Part shown: positions 1 to 8,389 of the stretch, in pieces
How positions within the stretch are numbered: the stretch's first letter is position 1
Layout: each line of letters starts with the position of its first letter
NCBI GenBank assembly: GCA_028693555.1
Contig: JAQUVD010000019.1
Location: 1 to 64,000 of the forward strand
Origin: Hespellia sp.
GTDB lineage: Bacteria; Bacillota; Clostridia; Lachnospirales; Lachnospiraceae
Direction: 5' to 3'
Length of the DNA stretch: 64,000 bases
Made by a program: the position numbers and the translations under genes
Notes under the pieces: model-generated
What the model was told of the DNA's origin: nothing
Databases searched by the model: none
The model's input: only the letters and a program-made list of their open reading frames with translations

Positions 1-34
1 CTACGAAATGACTATAACACTTTGTGTAATTATT

Positions 35-118
35 GTTCAGTCTGAACCGGAAACGTGTTCAGAAATGAACGGAATCAATGTTCAGCTGATAGCGGAATGC
101 GCGTTCAGTTTAAGCGGA
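35..118. repeat. Four iterated ~22-bp repeats, probable IS21-type end
   Basis: The hexamer GTTCAG occurs at 35, 57, 80 and 103, so the period is 22-23 bp. Each copy is followed 7-8 bases later by CGGAA. Multiple short terminal repeats of this kind are typical of IS21-family ends. No transposase is visible in the window, so the body would lie to the left of position 1. The family assignment is inference. Confidence 0.5.
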
Positions 119-139
119 ATTTGCAAATCCGAACTGTGA

Positions 140-186
140 ACAAAAGTAAAGAGGAAATCCACACAAGATTTCCCCTTTACTTTTGT
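140..186. terminator. Bidirectional hairpin terminator after tnpV
   Basis: Two 20-base arms (140-159 and 167-186) pair with one mismatch around a 7-base loop. The outer part of the stem is A/T-rich, so a T-run ends it on either strand. It lies directly 3' of tnpV and would end its transcript. Confidence 0.7.
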
Positions 187-190
187 CTAT

Positions 191-574
191 TTAATTATAA
201 ATCAATTCATTCAACACAATTTCCTCTGCCCTGTTACGAATGCTATTCATCTTCTGCACCCAAACAAGCTGCTGGTTGGCTTTCATTTCCTCTGTTACAC
301 CTTCGGCTACTTTTATCTGCTGGGCAATACGTTCAAATCGTTCTAATGCCTGTTCGTCAAGGTCTGCAAGCTGTTTCCAAAGCGTGCAGGACAATACCAT
401 ACTTTGATACACAGCAGGCTTGTTTTCCTCCAAATGACGCTTGTAGAGCCGTCCCCAGCGACCGATAGGACGCTTTTCTTTTGGCACTTCCAGCACTGGG
501 ATATAGCAATCCCCAACCAGCACATAATCAAGACCATTACTTTCATCATGTATTCTTTTCTTCAATTCGCTCAT
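191..574 (-). CDS. tnpV: TnpV transposon-encoded protein
   Basis: This 127-residue protein matches the TnpV family found on Clostridia mobilizable transposons of the Tn4451 type. Recognisable features are the start MSELKKRIHDESNG, the central GRWGRLYKRHLEE segment and the C-terminal RAEEIVLNELIYN. Its biochemical role is unknown. The start at 574 is preferred because family members begin MSELKK; a GGAG lies about ten bases upstream. An in-frame reading continues upstream into the repeat at 611-741 without a plausible start. No TnpX recombinase is nearby, so this is probably a leftover of a larger element. An internally deleted second copy lies at 4174-4278. Confidence 0.85.
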   Translation of the reverse strand: MSELKKRIHDESNGLDYVLVGDCYIPVLEVPKEKRPIGRWGRLYKRHLEENKPAVYQSMVLSCTLWKQLADLDEQALERFERIAQQIKVAEGVTEEMKANQQLVWVQKMNSIRNRAEEIVLNELIYN

Positions 575-610
575 TTTATGCATTCTCCTCATTCTGGTAT
601 TTGTAAGGTG

Positions 611-741
611 CAAATCTGACTCTCCAGAAATATTGGTAAATCGTTGGTAAAATCGAGCTTGAAATGCAGAAAACGTTCGAATTACAAGGATTTTGTCATG
701 CCCCGAATATCCTGCCGTAGCAGATGAAAAGTATTTTTATC
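611..741 (-). repeat. Cassette repeat copy R1 (131 bp)
   Basis: This is about 90% identical over 131 bp to 2581-2711 and clearly related to 6016-6147. It contains a tandem pair (GGTAAATCGT / TGGTAAAATC), a CTGCCGTAGCAG hairpin, and an A/T-rich end (GTATTTTTATC on the plus strand). On the minus strand it lies 3' of the integrase remnant and 5' of tnpV. Confidence 0.9.
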
Positions 742-928
742 TTTTCTTACATGTATCTTTTCAAATCTTTAATTTTACACGTTTTTTCAGTTACGATTTA
801 TTGAGATTATTTTTCATGAGTTGATGTATTTTTATATATCATGATGGTCGAAAGGTGCAAAACGAGGTGTAAATCATACCAGTTTGCACCTTGACTATTT
901 TTATGTTCTCTAACCATCTTTTCATACA

Positions 929-1501
929 TTACATACCCAAAGCTTTTTTCTTGCTAATCTTTTGAAGCTTGGTTTTTGATATTCTATCTGCTTCTAATGA
1001 TGCTTCCTCTATCATCGGAATCTGTCTTACACCGCCTTCTGTTTTCGGCTCCACCATACTATAACCAATATATCTTTGAAGCTAGTGGTCTACGTTAATC
1101 TTCATATTTTCAAAATCAATATCTGCTTTTGTAAGACCAACAAATTCTGAAATACGAAGACCTGTATTTAACAAAATGAATATTCCATCATAATATCTGC
1201 AAAAATACTTATCCTCTTTTACGAATTTTAGGAACTTTCTCTCATTTTCATGAGATATAGACTCTCGTGTTACCGAATCGTTGTAGATAACACTCATAAG
1301 TTCATAGCAAAATGGATTCTTACGAACAATATCATCGTCCATTGCGAACTGAAAAACTGGTCTTAAAACACCTCTGATGGTTCTAATAGAACTAAATCCT
1401 CTTCCACCTTTCTGTAACTTAACAAGCCATGCTTTTGCATCCGAAATCTTCACTTCATCAATTCTTTGTTTTTCACCCCTTGTTTTATCGTCATGGGTAA
1501 A
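929..1501 (-). pseudogene. int: Tn916-type tyrosine integrase remnant
   Basis: Positions 1453 to 1085 encode a stretch typical of the Tn916 Int family, including GRGFSSIRTIRGVLRPVFQ, RKNPF, TGLRISEFVGLT and the end INVDH. A TAG at 1082-1084 replaces the glutamine expected in HQLQR. The same frame then resumes with LQRYIGYSMVEPKTEGGVRQIPM before diverging to unrelated sequence that stops at 929. Upstream the family-like frame reaches RGEKQRIDEVKIS and then meets a stop near 1500, so the arm-binding N-terminus is missing. The first catalytic Arg (GLRISE) is visible; the HxxR box and the catalytic Tyr are absent. It is therefore truncated at both ends and carries a nonsense codon, so it cannot be active. 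Confidence 0.8.
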
Positions 1502-1535
1502 GTGGTGTCAGAACTTTTAAGTTTTGGGTAAATAC

Positions 1536-2462
1536 CTAGTAATAATTAATTAAATCATATAGGAAACAATTTGCTTTATGTTTTATATCATACACATTCT
1601 TTTCATCAAACAATGGTTTCATTCCTTCAGAATAACCTGCTTCATCCCAATCATGTGATAACTCTTCTTCAAATCTTTGACAATTAATTCCATTATGTAT
1701 AATTTCAACTAATGCATCATAATCTGCATCATCTGGTTCTGCATTATACTTACGAATAATTGCTCCAATAGTGCCCTTTAATGTCTTAACTTTTTCACTG
1801 ATTTCTCCATCATTTTTCCGAACATTAAATTGCAAAAATCTCTTGCACAGTTCCTCTGTATATTGTACAGAACGCTTAACATACATTGACTTTTTCGAAA
1901 TCATCCAAACGTGAAGATCTGCAAGCATTATCATTTTTTTTATTATTTCTTCTAAATAGTTTTCATCAAAGTCTCCAAACAACACATTGTATGGAATTAT
2001 ATAAGAATAATACTCTCTCATATACCTACATTTTTCTATAAACTCTCTTAAAGAAGGTTCAAAAATCTTGTGTTCTCTTGCATAGTAATCACAGAAAACA
2101 TTTACTAATTTACTATGGGTTATTTCTACTATATCATCTCCTATCTCAATGTTTGTATAAACAACAGCAAGCATTGCGTGAAATAAAGCATAATAACATG
2201 AAAAAAAATACGACGTAACGCACCCATTCTCTTTATTACTTTTTGCTTCCATCAAGAGCTGCGCTGCTGATACAACTTCTTTGCGAGACCTTATAACCCT
2301 TGTATTAATATAAATTGCCTTCATTATTATATCATCTCTTAAAAAGGAGCTATATTTTTCTATCCACATTTGATAATACTTTTCACAGTCTTCCTCAATC
2401 ATATCAGATTCAATTATTGAAAAATCCTGTTTACACTCCTTAATTCTTCCAGTAAATTTCAT
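1536..2462 (-). CDS. HEPN-like domain protein, function unknown
   Basis: This 308-residue protein has no family I can name with certainty. The helical segment SYFFSCYYALFHAM (about residues 84-97), a His near 116 (THSK) and RYMREYYSY (146-154) resemble HEPN proteins, which use an Arg/His pair in RNA cleavage or as a toxin module. The C-terminal part (residues 195-308) is rich in charged helices and unassigned. It lies between a dead integrase and a truncated helix-turn-helix sequence that directly precedes its start codon. The gene may therefore once have followed an antitoxin or regulator in an operon. Base composition is markedly AT-rich. HEPN assignment is inference from sequence pattern only. 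Confidence 0.55.
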   Translation of the reverse strand: MKFTGRIKECKQDFSIIESDMIEEDCEKYYQMWIEKYSSFLRDDIIMKAIYINTRVIRSRKEVVSAAQLLMEAKSNKENGCVTSYFFSCYYALFHAMLAVVYTNIEIGDDIVEITHSKLVNVFCDYYAREHKIFEPSLREFIEKCRYMREYYSYIIPYNVLFGDFDENYLEEIIKKMIMLADLHVWMISKKSMYVKRSVQYTEELCKRFLQFNVRKNDGEISEKVKTLKGTIGAIIRKYNAEPDDADYDALVEIIHNGINCQRFEEELSHDWDEAGYSEGMKPLFDEKNVYDIKHKANCFLYDLINYY

Positions 2463-2465
2463 GTT

Positions 2466-2573
2466 GTCCTCTCATTGCTATTCTATTTAGGCGTTTGTGA
2501 AGCTGCTTCTGTGTGAGATTCTGAGAAGTTCTCGCATCAATAATTGCTCTTATCACCTCAAATTCTGAATCTT
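2466..2573 (-). pseudogene. Truncated Xre/HigA-type HTH fragment
   Basis: Minus-strand translation ahead of the HEPN-like gene reads SEFEVIRAIIDARTSQNLTQ followed by KQLHKR. This matches the start of Xre/HigA-type antitoxin helix-turn-helix domains. The recognition helix is lost after KQL, and the reading then runs in frame into the next gene's start. No start codon is evident. It probably marks a deletion that fused the region to R2. Confidence 0.6.
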
Positions 2574-2580
2574 AAATCTG

Positions 2581-2711
2581 CAAATCTGACTCTCCAGAAA
2601 TATTGGTAAATCGTTGGTATAATCGAGCTTGAAGTATGGAAAACGTTGGAATTACAATGTTTTTGTTATGCCCCGAATATCCTGCCGTGGCAGATGAATA
2701 GTACTTTAATC
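2581..2711 (-). repeat. Cassette repeat copy R2 (131 bp)
   Basis: This is a close copy of 611-741 with roughly 13 substitutions. It has the same tandem GGTAAATCG pair and the same CTGCCGTGGCAG hairpin. Its outer end overlaps the stop codon of the AbiEii-like gene (2710-2712), so the element abuts the module's 3' end exactly. Confidence 0.9.
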
Positions 2712-3468
2712 ATGTAAATTTCCCCCACATTTCCTTTAATTCTTCACTATCTGAAATCAGATTAATAATTTCTTCTGTATTGGTGATCTGTTCTGCACTC
2801 CCTCTGTGGACAGCTGTAGCAGTTAGAGCTTCTTTAAATAACTTCTTATCATATTTTTGTGTTGTCCCCAGAATATAAATATCATAATAATCTCTCGGTC
2901 TCGTATTAAATATTCCTCGACTTAAAACTGTTTCCACTTTCTCTGCCATCACCGTTTCGATATTATATCCCCAAAGCCTAATACGTACCTCATCATCAAA
3001 TATCCCAGTGAACTCATATTGTACTGCAGATGGTGTAATAGCATCTCCTGTGGATACATCTATGGAAAGCGGTGTAACTATCGTATCATATACTGCATTC
3101 AGCCGTACACAAAACCCACTATATCTATCATCCTTGCGAATCGGTGCAATAGACACCACTTCAAATGAAATATCATCTGAAAGGTCTATATTACAGATGT
3201 TCTTTACTGCTTCTAAAATCTTTTCTTCTGTCAGTGGAAGATTCTTCAATGTGGTATCCAAATCCATTGTATATCTGGTATCCAATCCAACAATCGCTGC
3301 AATCAGCATACCGCCTTTTATAACAAATTTTTCATTATACTCTGATTCAGACATTCTTGCCAGAAAACGTTCAAACATATAATTCTGGAGAACTACCTGT
3401 TCAGCAATATTGTTACTTTCCGCATAATTCTTTATTTTGGCTTTCAAACTCATGGCTTTTGAACTCAT
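2710..3468 (-). CDS. AbiEii/AbiGii-type nucleotidyltransferase toxin
   Basis: This 252-residue protein has the nucleotidyltransferase signature of AbiEii toxins: FVIKGGMLIAA (about residues 48-58) followed by TRYTMDLDTTLK, giving the GG and D-x-D motif. Further on come VMAEKVETVLSRG and RPRDYYDIYIL, also family hallmarks. AbiEii proteins are toxins of type IV toxin-antitoxin and abortive-infection systems that transfer nucleotides to RNA. The start ATG overlaps the stop of the upstream antitoxin gene (ATGA), and a GGAGG lies seven bases before it, implying translational coupling. It is probably active because all motifs are present. Confidence 0.88.
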   Translation of the reverse strand: MSSKAMSLKAKIKNYAESNNIAEQVVLQNYMFERFLARMSESEYNEKFVIKGGMLIAAIVGLDTRYTMDLDTTLKNLPLTEEKILEAVKNICNIDLSDDISFEVVSIAPIRKDDRYSGFCVRLNAVYDTIVTPLSIDVSTGDAITPSAVQYEFTGIFDDEVRIRLWGYNIETVMAEKVETVLSRGIFNTRPRDYYDIYILGTTQKYDKKLFKEALTATAVHRGSAEQITNTEEIINLISDSEELKEMWGKFT

Positions 3469-4058
3469 AACAGTACCTCCAGATATTTCTTCAAATCTTT
3501 TGCCACCTTAAACTGTTTGGAATAAATAGAAAGTAAATTCAAATCTTTTCCATCATAGTTTGCATAGTTTTTAATAGCACTGATAACCATTTCTTCATCG
3601 CAACGCTTGCGGCATCTAAGGAAATCACAAATTGTCCTTTCAATATTATAACACCTGACTAGATTACCTAACGTGGTATATCTTTCTATAACGCCCACTC
3701 CATGCAATTCTGGTTTTACATAAAAGCAATTACACTCATCTTTCAGAGAGTTTGGCAATGCAGTGTTGCTTGGAAGCGTTACTGTATGCATAAATGGTGT
3801 ACGCTCTGACAATCCATTCAAAAACAATGCCGTATCATGCGAAAAAATAATTTTATCAGAGCGGAGCATCAAGGTATACATATCATCATGTACTGCATTG
3901 GGAAGCGTATAAACACCCTGCCTACAACGTTCCAAAAGTCCTTCTCTGACGTAATTCGTCAAAATCTGATTGGAGTATCCTAAAGCTAACACTTGTGCTG
4001 TTGTAATTATATTATTATTCTTTTTTATTTCATCATAAATCATCTGATTGATTTCCAT
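3465..4058 (-). CDS. AbiEi-type antitoxin/transcriptional regulator
   Basis: This 197-residue protein is the AbiEi partner of the toxin downstream. The N-terminal 50 residues form a winged helix (ITTAQVLALGYSNQILTNYVREGLLERCRQGVYTL, described here by positions 14-48). The remainder resembles the AbiEi C-terminal domain, with SHDTALFLNGL and TLGNLVRCYNIERTICDFLR. AbiEi proteins neutralise AbiEii and repress their own promoter. The start at 4058 is chosen because GGAGG stands seven bases upstream. Confidence 0.87.
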   Translation of the reverse strand: MEINQMIYDEIKKNNNIITTAQVLALGYSNQILTNYVREGLLERCRQGVYTLPNAVHDDMYTLMLRSDKIIFSHDTALFLNGLSERTPFMHTVTLPSNTALPNSLKDECNCFYVKPELHGVGVIERYTTLGNLVRCYNIERTICDFLRCRKRCDEEMVISAIKNYANYDGKDLNLLSIYSKQFKVAKDLKKYLEVLL

Positions 4059-4173
4059 TTTTCCACCTCCAGTCATTGACTTTCAAATGGAATTTTATCA
4101 CTTTTCCATTCAAAAATCAACACCCTTGCATTTCTGCAAAGGTGTCATAATAAATATTCTGCATCATTTTATG

Positions 4174-4278
4174 AATTTATCTATAGACCAGTTCCTTCAG
4201 CACAATCTCTTCTGCTCTATTGTGAATACTGTTTTTACATCTGACCCATTCCAATATGCTTTTTTAATTCGCTCATAA
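4174..4278 (-). pseudogene. Internally deleted tnpV remnant
   Basis: From an ATG at 4278 the minus strand reads MSELKKHI and then jumps, with a frame change, to NSIHNRAEEIVLKELVY and a stop. These are the two ends of TnpV as encoded at 191-574; the middle of roughly 90 codons is gone. It sits just 3' of repeat R4 on the minus strand, the same order seen for R1 and the intact tnpV. Confidence 0.8.
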
Positions 4279-4348
4279 TTCGCCTCTCCTGCGTCTTTTA
4301 TTTTGTCACATCAAGACCCTAACTAACGGTTCAAAATTATTTTGAAAT

Positions 4349-4460
4349 GGTGTAGTAATGGTGTAGTAGAGGGTGTTACGACGCTGAAAATGCTTTATTT
4401 ACGGGATTTTTAGACATTTCTCATGATACTGCCATGGCAGATGAATAATATTTTTATCAT
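4349..4460 (-). repeat. Cassette repeat copy R4, divergent core
   Basis: It shares the architecture of R1-R3: a tandem decamer pair, a CTGCCATGGCAG-like hairpin and the end GATGAATAATATTTTTATC. The tandem unit is different, TGGTGTAGTAA / TGGTGTAGTAG. It lies about 100 bp past the 3' end of the DUF4143 ATPase gene and precedes a tnpV remnant. Confidence 0.75.
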
Positions 4461-4561
4461 TTTCACATATCTCCTCGTAACTCTCATTTTTCTTCTCAAA
4501 CATCCTATTTTAAAGGGTTATTAAAAATTTCGTTTTTGTCTGTTGAATGCATATCTTTGTA

Positions 4562-5863
4562 TTAGCAATCCAAACTATTAACATCCAGCAAAAACTCTTT
4601 CACCCCCATCATGACATAACCATTGTCATCACGCCTTGGCTTCATGCTTTTTTCTACCAAAATAATCTTCTTGAAAGAATCATTTGCTTTGTCAAAGGAT
4701 CTGGTTTCCTGTTTGTATTTCTCCTCATCGGGAATTGCATAAGCTGATTGGATGTAATATTTTTTGCTGCCCATCGTGGCAATAAAATCAATTTCTAACT
4801 GCTTTCTTATTTCTTTCCCAGCCTCGTCTCTTTCTCGTGATTCTACAACACCCACATCAACTTTAAAATCACGGAAACGCAATTCATTGTAAATAATATT
4901 CTCCATAATATGAGTGCCTTCAATTTGTCTGAAATTCAGTCTTGCATTGCGAAGTCCCACATCTTCAAAGTATATTTTGTACGGAGTGCCTATATATTTT
5001 CTTCCCTTTACATCGAATCTTTTCACTCTATTAAGCATAAATGCATCTTCCATATGCTCAATATATTTGTCTACCGTTACTTCGCTTATTCTTGTTCGCT
5101 TTACAGAAGCAAAGGTGGCAGAAAGTTTTCTTGGATTCGTTAGTGTTGAAATTCCAGAGGAAATCACATCCAGTAATTCTCCAATTGCACAATCCTCATG
5201 CAAATGATATCGGTTAATGATATCCCTTAGATACAAATTTTTCATTTGAGTTATAAGATACGTTGACCTCTGTTCTTCTGTCCCCATAAGTGCTACTGCC
5301 GGAAGTCCTCCATAAACAGAATAATCATCAAAAGCTTCCTCTTTGCTTCCATCATATACACTGAAAAATTCAGAGAATGATAATGGTAAAATGTGAATTT
5401 CATCACCACGTCCTTCAAACTCTGTCAAAATATCTTTTGAAAGGAATCTGGAATTACTCCCAGTAACATATACATCTAAATTCTTTTTACGCAGAAATCC
5501 ATTTAGTACGGACTCAAATGCACCAAGATTCTGAACCTCATCCAACAGCAAATAATACATTTCTTTATCTATGATTTGCTGGTTCAAATACTCCAAAAAT
5601 CTTTTTGGATCCACTTTTCTATCTTCTTTCGTATTGTCAAGCATAAGAGGATCCTCCCCAATCTTAATCAAGTCGTCCGCAGAATCAAATGCAAACATAA
5701 TCACATGATTATCTTTAATTCCGTTTTCTATCAAATGATTGTAAAACAATGTATTTAACAAATACGATTTCCCACATCTTCTGATACCAGTAATTACCTT
5801 GATAAATCCATTGTGTTTTCGATTAATCAGTCGCCTAAGATACACATCTCTTTTTATTTCCAT
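4562..5863 (-). CDS. AAA-family ATPase with DUF4143 domain
   Basis: This 433-residue protein has an N-terminal P-loop ATPase with Walker A GIRRCGKS (residues 26-33), Walker B YYLLLDEVQN (103-112) and a sensor-like VTGSNSRFLS. The C-terminal half is the DUF4143 type found in this widespread bacterial and archaeal family. The cellular role of the family is not firmly known. The start is supported by GGGGGTG six to ten bases upstream. The promoter region contains repeated half-sites (5881-5985), suggesting autoregulation. A second intact member lies at 59752-61089, and a 3' fragment of a near relative at 11036-11150. Confidence 0.88.
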   Translation of the reverse strand: MEIKRDVYLRRLINRKHNGFIKVITGIRRCGKSYLLNTLFYNHLIENGIKDNHVIMFAFDSADDLIKIGEDPLMLDNTKEDRKVDPKRFLEYLNQQIIDKEMYYLLLDEVQNLGAFESVLNGFLRKKNLDVYVTGSNSRFLSKDILTEFEGRGDEIHILPLSFSEFFSVYDGSKEEAFDDYSVYGGLPAVALMGTEEQRSTYLITQMKNLYLRDIINRYHLHEDCAIGELLDVISSGISTLTNPRKLSATFASVKRTRISEVTVDKYIEHMEDAFMLNRVKRFDVKGRKYIGTPYKIYFEDVGLRNARLNFRQIEGTHIMENIIYNELRFRDFKVDVGVVESRERDEAGKEIRKQLEIDFIATMGSKKYYIQSAYAIPDEEKYKQETRSFDKANDSFKKIILVEKSMKPRRDDNGYVMMGVKEFLLDVNSLDC

Positions 5864-5880
5864 TTGTCACCCCCACAAAT

Positions 5881-5985
5881 GAATATTTTTGCCGTTTACG
5901 TCACTTCTATAAAGCAAATTATACATCTATTATTTTTACATGTAAACTCTTCGTTTTATATTTTTGCCGTATATGGCAAAAATAT
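5881..5985. promoter_or_regulatory. Palindromic half-sites upstream of DUF4143 ATPase
   Basis: The half-site ATATTTTTGCC occurs at 5883 and 5958 and inverted at 5975-5985. The last two form a perfect 11-bp inverted repeat with a 6-base spacer. They flank the likely promoter of the ATPase gene, as expected for an operator. The binding protein is unknown. Confidence 0.6.
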
Positions 5986-6015
5986 TCATATATCTAGTTT
6001 ATTAATATAAATCTT

Positions 6016-6147
6016 CAAATCTGACCCTCCAGAAATTATTGGTAAATCGTTGGTAAAATCGTATTTGAAGTACAGAAAACGCTGGAATTACAAGGATTGT
6101 GTCACGCTCCGAATATCCTGCCGTGGCAGATAAATAATATTTTTATT
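6016..6147 (-). repeat. Cassette repeat copy R3 (132 bp)
   Basis: This aligns over its full length with R1 and R2 with one extra base. It keeps the tandem GGTAAATCG / GGTAAAATCG pair and CTGCCGTGGCAG. It lies about 100 bp 3' of the PD-(D/E)XK endonuclease gene. Confidence 0.9.
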
Positions 6148-6245
6148 ACAGTGTTACAAATGGGTTATTTCCCCAACCTGTAATCGCCTCGTTAACGCTT
6201 ACTCTACTCACTTCAACAACAGGTATTACCTCCTCATTCTCCAGA

Positions 6246-8279
6246 TTATTCTAATCCCTCTTCTATAGCATTTGCTATCATTTTTAATCTATTTATCGTT
6301 GATTTAACGTTCTTCATAGTATATGTTGTGTTTTCTTCTGCTGGTGCCTTTTTGTATATCTTCAAAGCATTAATCTCATCTTTTGATAAAAGTGCGAACA
6401 CCTGTAATATTTCTTCCATTGAAGGAGAATTATCTGTCATCCTCAATAGTAAGAACATATCTCTTGGAGAAATGCTTTGTAACATTTCCTGTTCTTTTCT
6501 AAAAGTTGAAATTATCTGTTTAATCAAATTTTGTTCTCTCTGCTTTTCAGATATTAATTCTTCTAATTTTGATGAACCCTCAGGTGCTTGGAATAGTAAT
6601 GCAATCTCCTGAGCATCTAACCCCAACTCTTTAGATTTTTTTGCAATATCTATTAATTCTTTATCTGTAACAAGTGCAACCGTTTTCTTTATTGCAAAAT
6701 TTTTAATTGTATCGCCACTAAATCCTGCGCCTACAATCGCAACGTAATCAGCACTATTTTTTTCTTTGTGTGCCTCAATTGCTACATCACTCACGTCACC
6801 ATGTGAAACCTGACCACTCGATTTAGATTTCCCGTCAACAATGCCTATAATAACTTTACCCTCGTCATTAGTCCACCTTACCACAACATCGGTGTTCCCA
6901 GGACCTCCAATTCTTTTTGCCTCAAAACCCATATAACGAAATATTTTTGCAATTTCTTCTTCAAATGCAACTCCAGATGCCTTTCCCTCTGCATATGGAT
7001 CAATTGCTGCGGCGCTCAAATTATTGAATAGCCCTTCATCTAAAGAATTTTCATTTTTGTTCATATCTTTATGTACATTTTCTTTACGCTCATTTGGTTT
7101 TTGATAAATTATTTCATCAGCAATAGGAAGTGTTTTCGCAAACTCCATACCAAATGCAGATGCTTTTAGATGTAAATATTGTGGTTCTTCTAACAATCCT
7201 GCTTCTACTAGAAAGCCGGCAATCCATCTTGCTTTTTCATTATTAAGACCATATTTCTTTGCTTCCTGATATATTTCATTTCTCGTAATATCATTCTCTG
7301 CAAAAAATATCATTTCCCCTACAAACCGAAAATGGCAGTGTAGTATCCTAATAAAATCAATGTCAGCGCCCGTCTGACACCATTCCTTTGCCCCAGAACT
7401 TGCGACATAAATATTTCTTCCAGTTTCTTCTAATAACCCAGACGCCTTTAAAAAAGGCATCATTGATTCAACACTACTAGCCCTTAAGCTGAACTCATTA
7501 CCAATATAATTAAAAAGATCTGACCTAGATACTTTATCACAAGAATATTTTAGTATCTTTCTTAAATTGTCAATTTTATTAGGACTAGGAGACCACAAAT
7601 TATACGTACAACGATCTTTGTGTAATTGATCATTGTCGGACAATTCTTGTATCATGTTTGATATCTCTGTCGGTGGATTAGTTATTGTATATTCTGCCTC
7701 TACAGCCTCAAATGATTCCAGCACATCTGGAGTAACCAAAATCCAGTCTTTTAATGCTTGTTCCCCTGTTTCAGTCAAAATCCATTTACGGTTTCCAACC
7801 CCTTCAATTAGACCTAATACCTCCAGCCAGTCCATCCTTCTTCTTGTATTTGAACAATTTTTCCAATCAAGATTGTAGTTAGAGCATATTTTTTCATCCA
7901 CTTCTTGAACCGTACTTGCCTCTGCCTCAATAATCAGTAATAATTCTCCAAAAATGCGAATTTTCTCTTGCATTACAGTGGCAATATTATAGAACGATAC
8001 ATCACCAGATAATCTTTTTCCAGTCTCCGACAAATATAGACTACCATTATGATTCTCGACAACGCCTATACCTTTTAAAAATGGCGCATATTCTCTCCAA
8101 GTTTTAACTTCTTCGATATCATCTAATTTAGGACAATCGTCCATCGCATTTGCATTTTCAAGGGCAAGCTGCTTAATTAACCCTACAATTATCTTGGTAT
8201 ATTCACTTTTGCTTCCTAACAAATCTGGAATTGACCATGATTTTTTTCTCCACAAATTCTTAATATCATTATTATCCAT
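6246..8279 (-). CDS. Winged-helix / PD-(D/E)XK restriction-like endonuclease
   Basis: This is a 677-residue protein. The first ~400 residues contain repeated winged-helix-like segments (for example YAPFLKGIGVVENHNGSLYL, LEVLGLIEGVGNRKWILT, MPFLKASGLLEETGRNIYV). A nuclease core follows at about residues 430-530: FEEEIAKIFRYMGFEAKRIG, then GNTDVVVRW and IIGIVDGKSKS. The conserved E, D and D-x-K fit a PD-(D/E)XK active site of the Mrr/type IIS kind. No methyltransferase is nearby, so a modification-dependent or conditional nuclease is more likely than a classical restriction enzyme. The start at 8279 has GGAGGGG six bases upstream. It follows the GIY-YIG/DUF2075 gene by about 110 bp on the same strand. 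Confidence 0.75.
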   Translation of the reverse strand: MDNNDIKNLWRKKSWSIPDLLGSKSEYTKIIVGLIKQLALENANAMDDCPKLDDIEEVKTWREYAPFLKGIGVVENHNGSLYLSETGKRLSGDVSFYNIATVMQEKIRIFGELLLIIEAEASTVQEVDEKICSNYNLDWKNCSNTRRRMDWLEVLGLIEGVGNRKWILTETGEQALKDWILVTPDVLESFEAVEAEYTITNPPTEISNMIQELSDNDQLHKDRCTYNLWSPSPNKIDNLRKILKYSCDKVSRSDLFNYIGNEFSLRASSVESMMPFLKASGLLEETGRNIYVASSGAKEWCQTGADIDFIRILHCHFRFVGEMIFFAENDITRNEIYQEAKKYGLNNEKARWIAGFLVEAGLLEEPQYLHLKASAFGMEFAKTLPIADEIIYQKPNERKENVHKDMNKNENSLDEGLFNNLSAAAIDPYAEGKASGVAFEEEIAKIFRYMGFEAKRIGGPGNTDVVVRWTNDEGKVIIGIVDGKSKSSGQVSHGDVSDVAIEAHKEKNSADYVAIVGAGFSGDTIKNFAIKKTVALVTDKELIDIAKKSKELGLDAQEIALLFQAPEGSSKLEELISEKQREQNLIKQIISTFRKEQEMLQSISPRDMFLLLRMTDNSPSMEEILQVFALLSKDEINALKIYKKAPAEENTTYTMKNVKSTINRLKMIANAIEEGLE

Positions 8280-8389
8280 ACACCCCTCCATATGCATTAT
8301 AAAACAAGTATATTGTATTTGACTTAACTTAAACTTTAAGAAATACCTAAAATCAATTATTTTCCTTAGACCATGTATATATCTAGAGT

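Noticed and set aside
611..741. R-element hairpin as a transcription terminator for the preceding gene
   Set aside because: The stem CTGCC/GGCAG is only five pairs, and on the minus strand the A/T run lies before it, not after. The conserved length of 131 bp also exceeds a terminator.
4115..4150. Hairpin ACACC...GGTGT upstream of the AbiEi gene as a terminator
   Set aside because: The stem is imperfect and no T-run follows; it may be an operator for the antitoxin, but evidence is too weak.
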